From positions 59,610,883-59,674,882 of the forward strand of contig CM067298.1 of the NCBI GenBank assembly GCA_034231615.1: DNA of 64,000 nucleotides, given 5' to 3'. The notes beneath the pieces are model-generated. The model worked only from the letters and a program-made list of their open reading frames with translations. It had not been told where the DNA came from and did not search any database. The stretch comes from Meghimatium bilineatum. Its lineage: Eukaryota; Mollusca; Gastropoda; Stylommatophora; Philomycidae. A program made the translations under genes and the position numbers. This document shows, one piece after another, positions 63,929-64,000 of the stretch (its first letter is position 1; every line of letters begins with the position of its first letter).

Positions 63929-64000
63929 GACACCAGAAAGCAAGATTTACCACAGTAACATCCCAACTGTCACCACTACTTCTTCACCCCAAGATCGAGA

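Noticed and set aside
63140-63980. The tandem promoter-like pair as the two ends of one large retroelement
   Set aside because: The units are only 507 bp apart with no coding region between; the evidence does not support assigning a family.

Overview
The window is animal (metazoan) nuclear DNA. It is AT-rich and intron-bearing, with canonical GT-AG splice sites, and is crowded with non-LTR retrotransposons, SINEs and small DNA transposons at every stage of decay. The retroelement mix and a short SINE module that I associate with mollusc genomes suggest a lophotrochozoan, possibly a mollusc. That assignment is inference. Nothing bacterial, plasmid-like or CRISPR-like is present.

Host genes, all on the minus strand. 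(1) PDCD4, the MA3-domain inhibitor of eIF4A, fills about 0-18.3 kb. Seven coding exons can be read, from the start codon at 18296 to the start of the second MA3 domain at the left edge; all splice phases agree, and the last part lies outside the window. (2) A single-exon 597-codon gene of unknown function lies at 31080-32873. (3) An unrecognised multi-exon gene lies at about 43.0-48.2 kb; three exons join in frame and a fourth is tentative.

Repeat layout. PDCD4 introns hold a young LINE tail (1392-2067, 11-bp target duplication), SINE copies, a tRNA-Ser-like SINE, two inverted piggyBac-like MITEs (5372-6240 and 13989-14872) and an old LINE broken up by a MITE and a SINE (13.67-16.09 kb). At 18.6-24.6 kb there are several LINE tails and one young Jockey-like LINE with an 823-codon open RT-RNase H frame, an 11-bp target duplication and a folded-back 5' end. 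At 27-34 kb there are two SINE families sharing a module, a hAT-like MITE, another MITE beside the 597-codon gene and a nearly perfect 230-bp palindrome. At 34.5-36.6 kb a 34-bp minisatellite is split by a 1.5-kb GAA-tailed element; a second copy lies at 52.8-53.9 kb. At 36.8-42.4 kb an old Jockey-like LINE carries a nested LINE, followed by a mariner whose middle is replaced by LINE sequence. At 48-64 kb there are a Tc1 remnant, more LINE and SINE pieces, and a promoter-like module occurring twice in tandem (63.4 and 63.9 kb) and once more at 16.6 kb.

The main connecting theme is retroposition: the Jockey-like LINEs, the commonest SINE (called SINE-A here) and the 1.5-kb element all end in GAA-rich tails, consistent with one LINE machinery moving all three. 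Family labels J1, J2, RTE-a, SINE-A, SINE-B and X1 are local names used only here.
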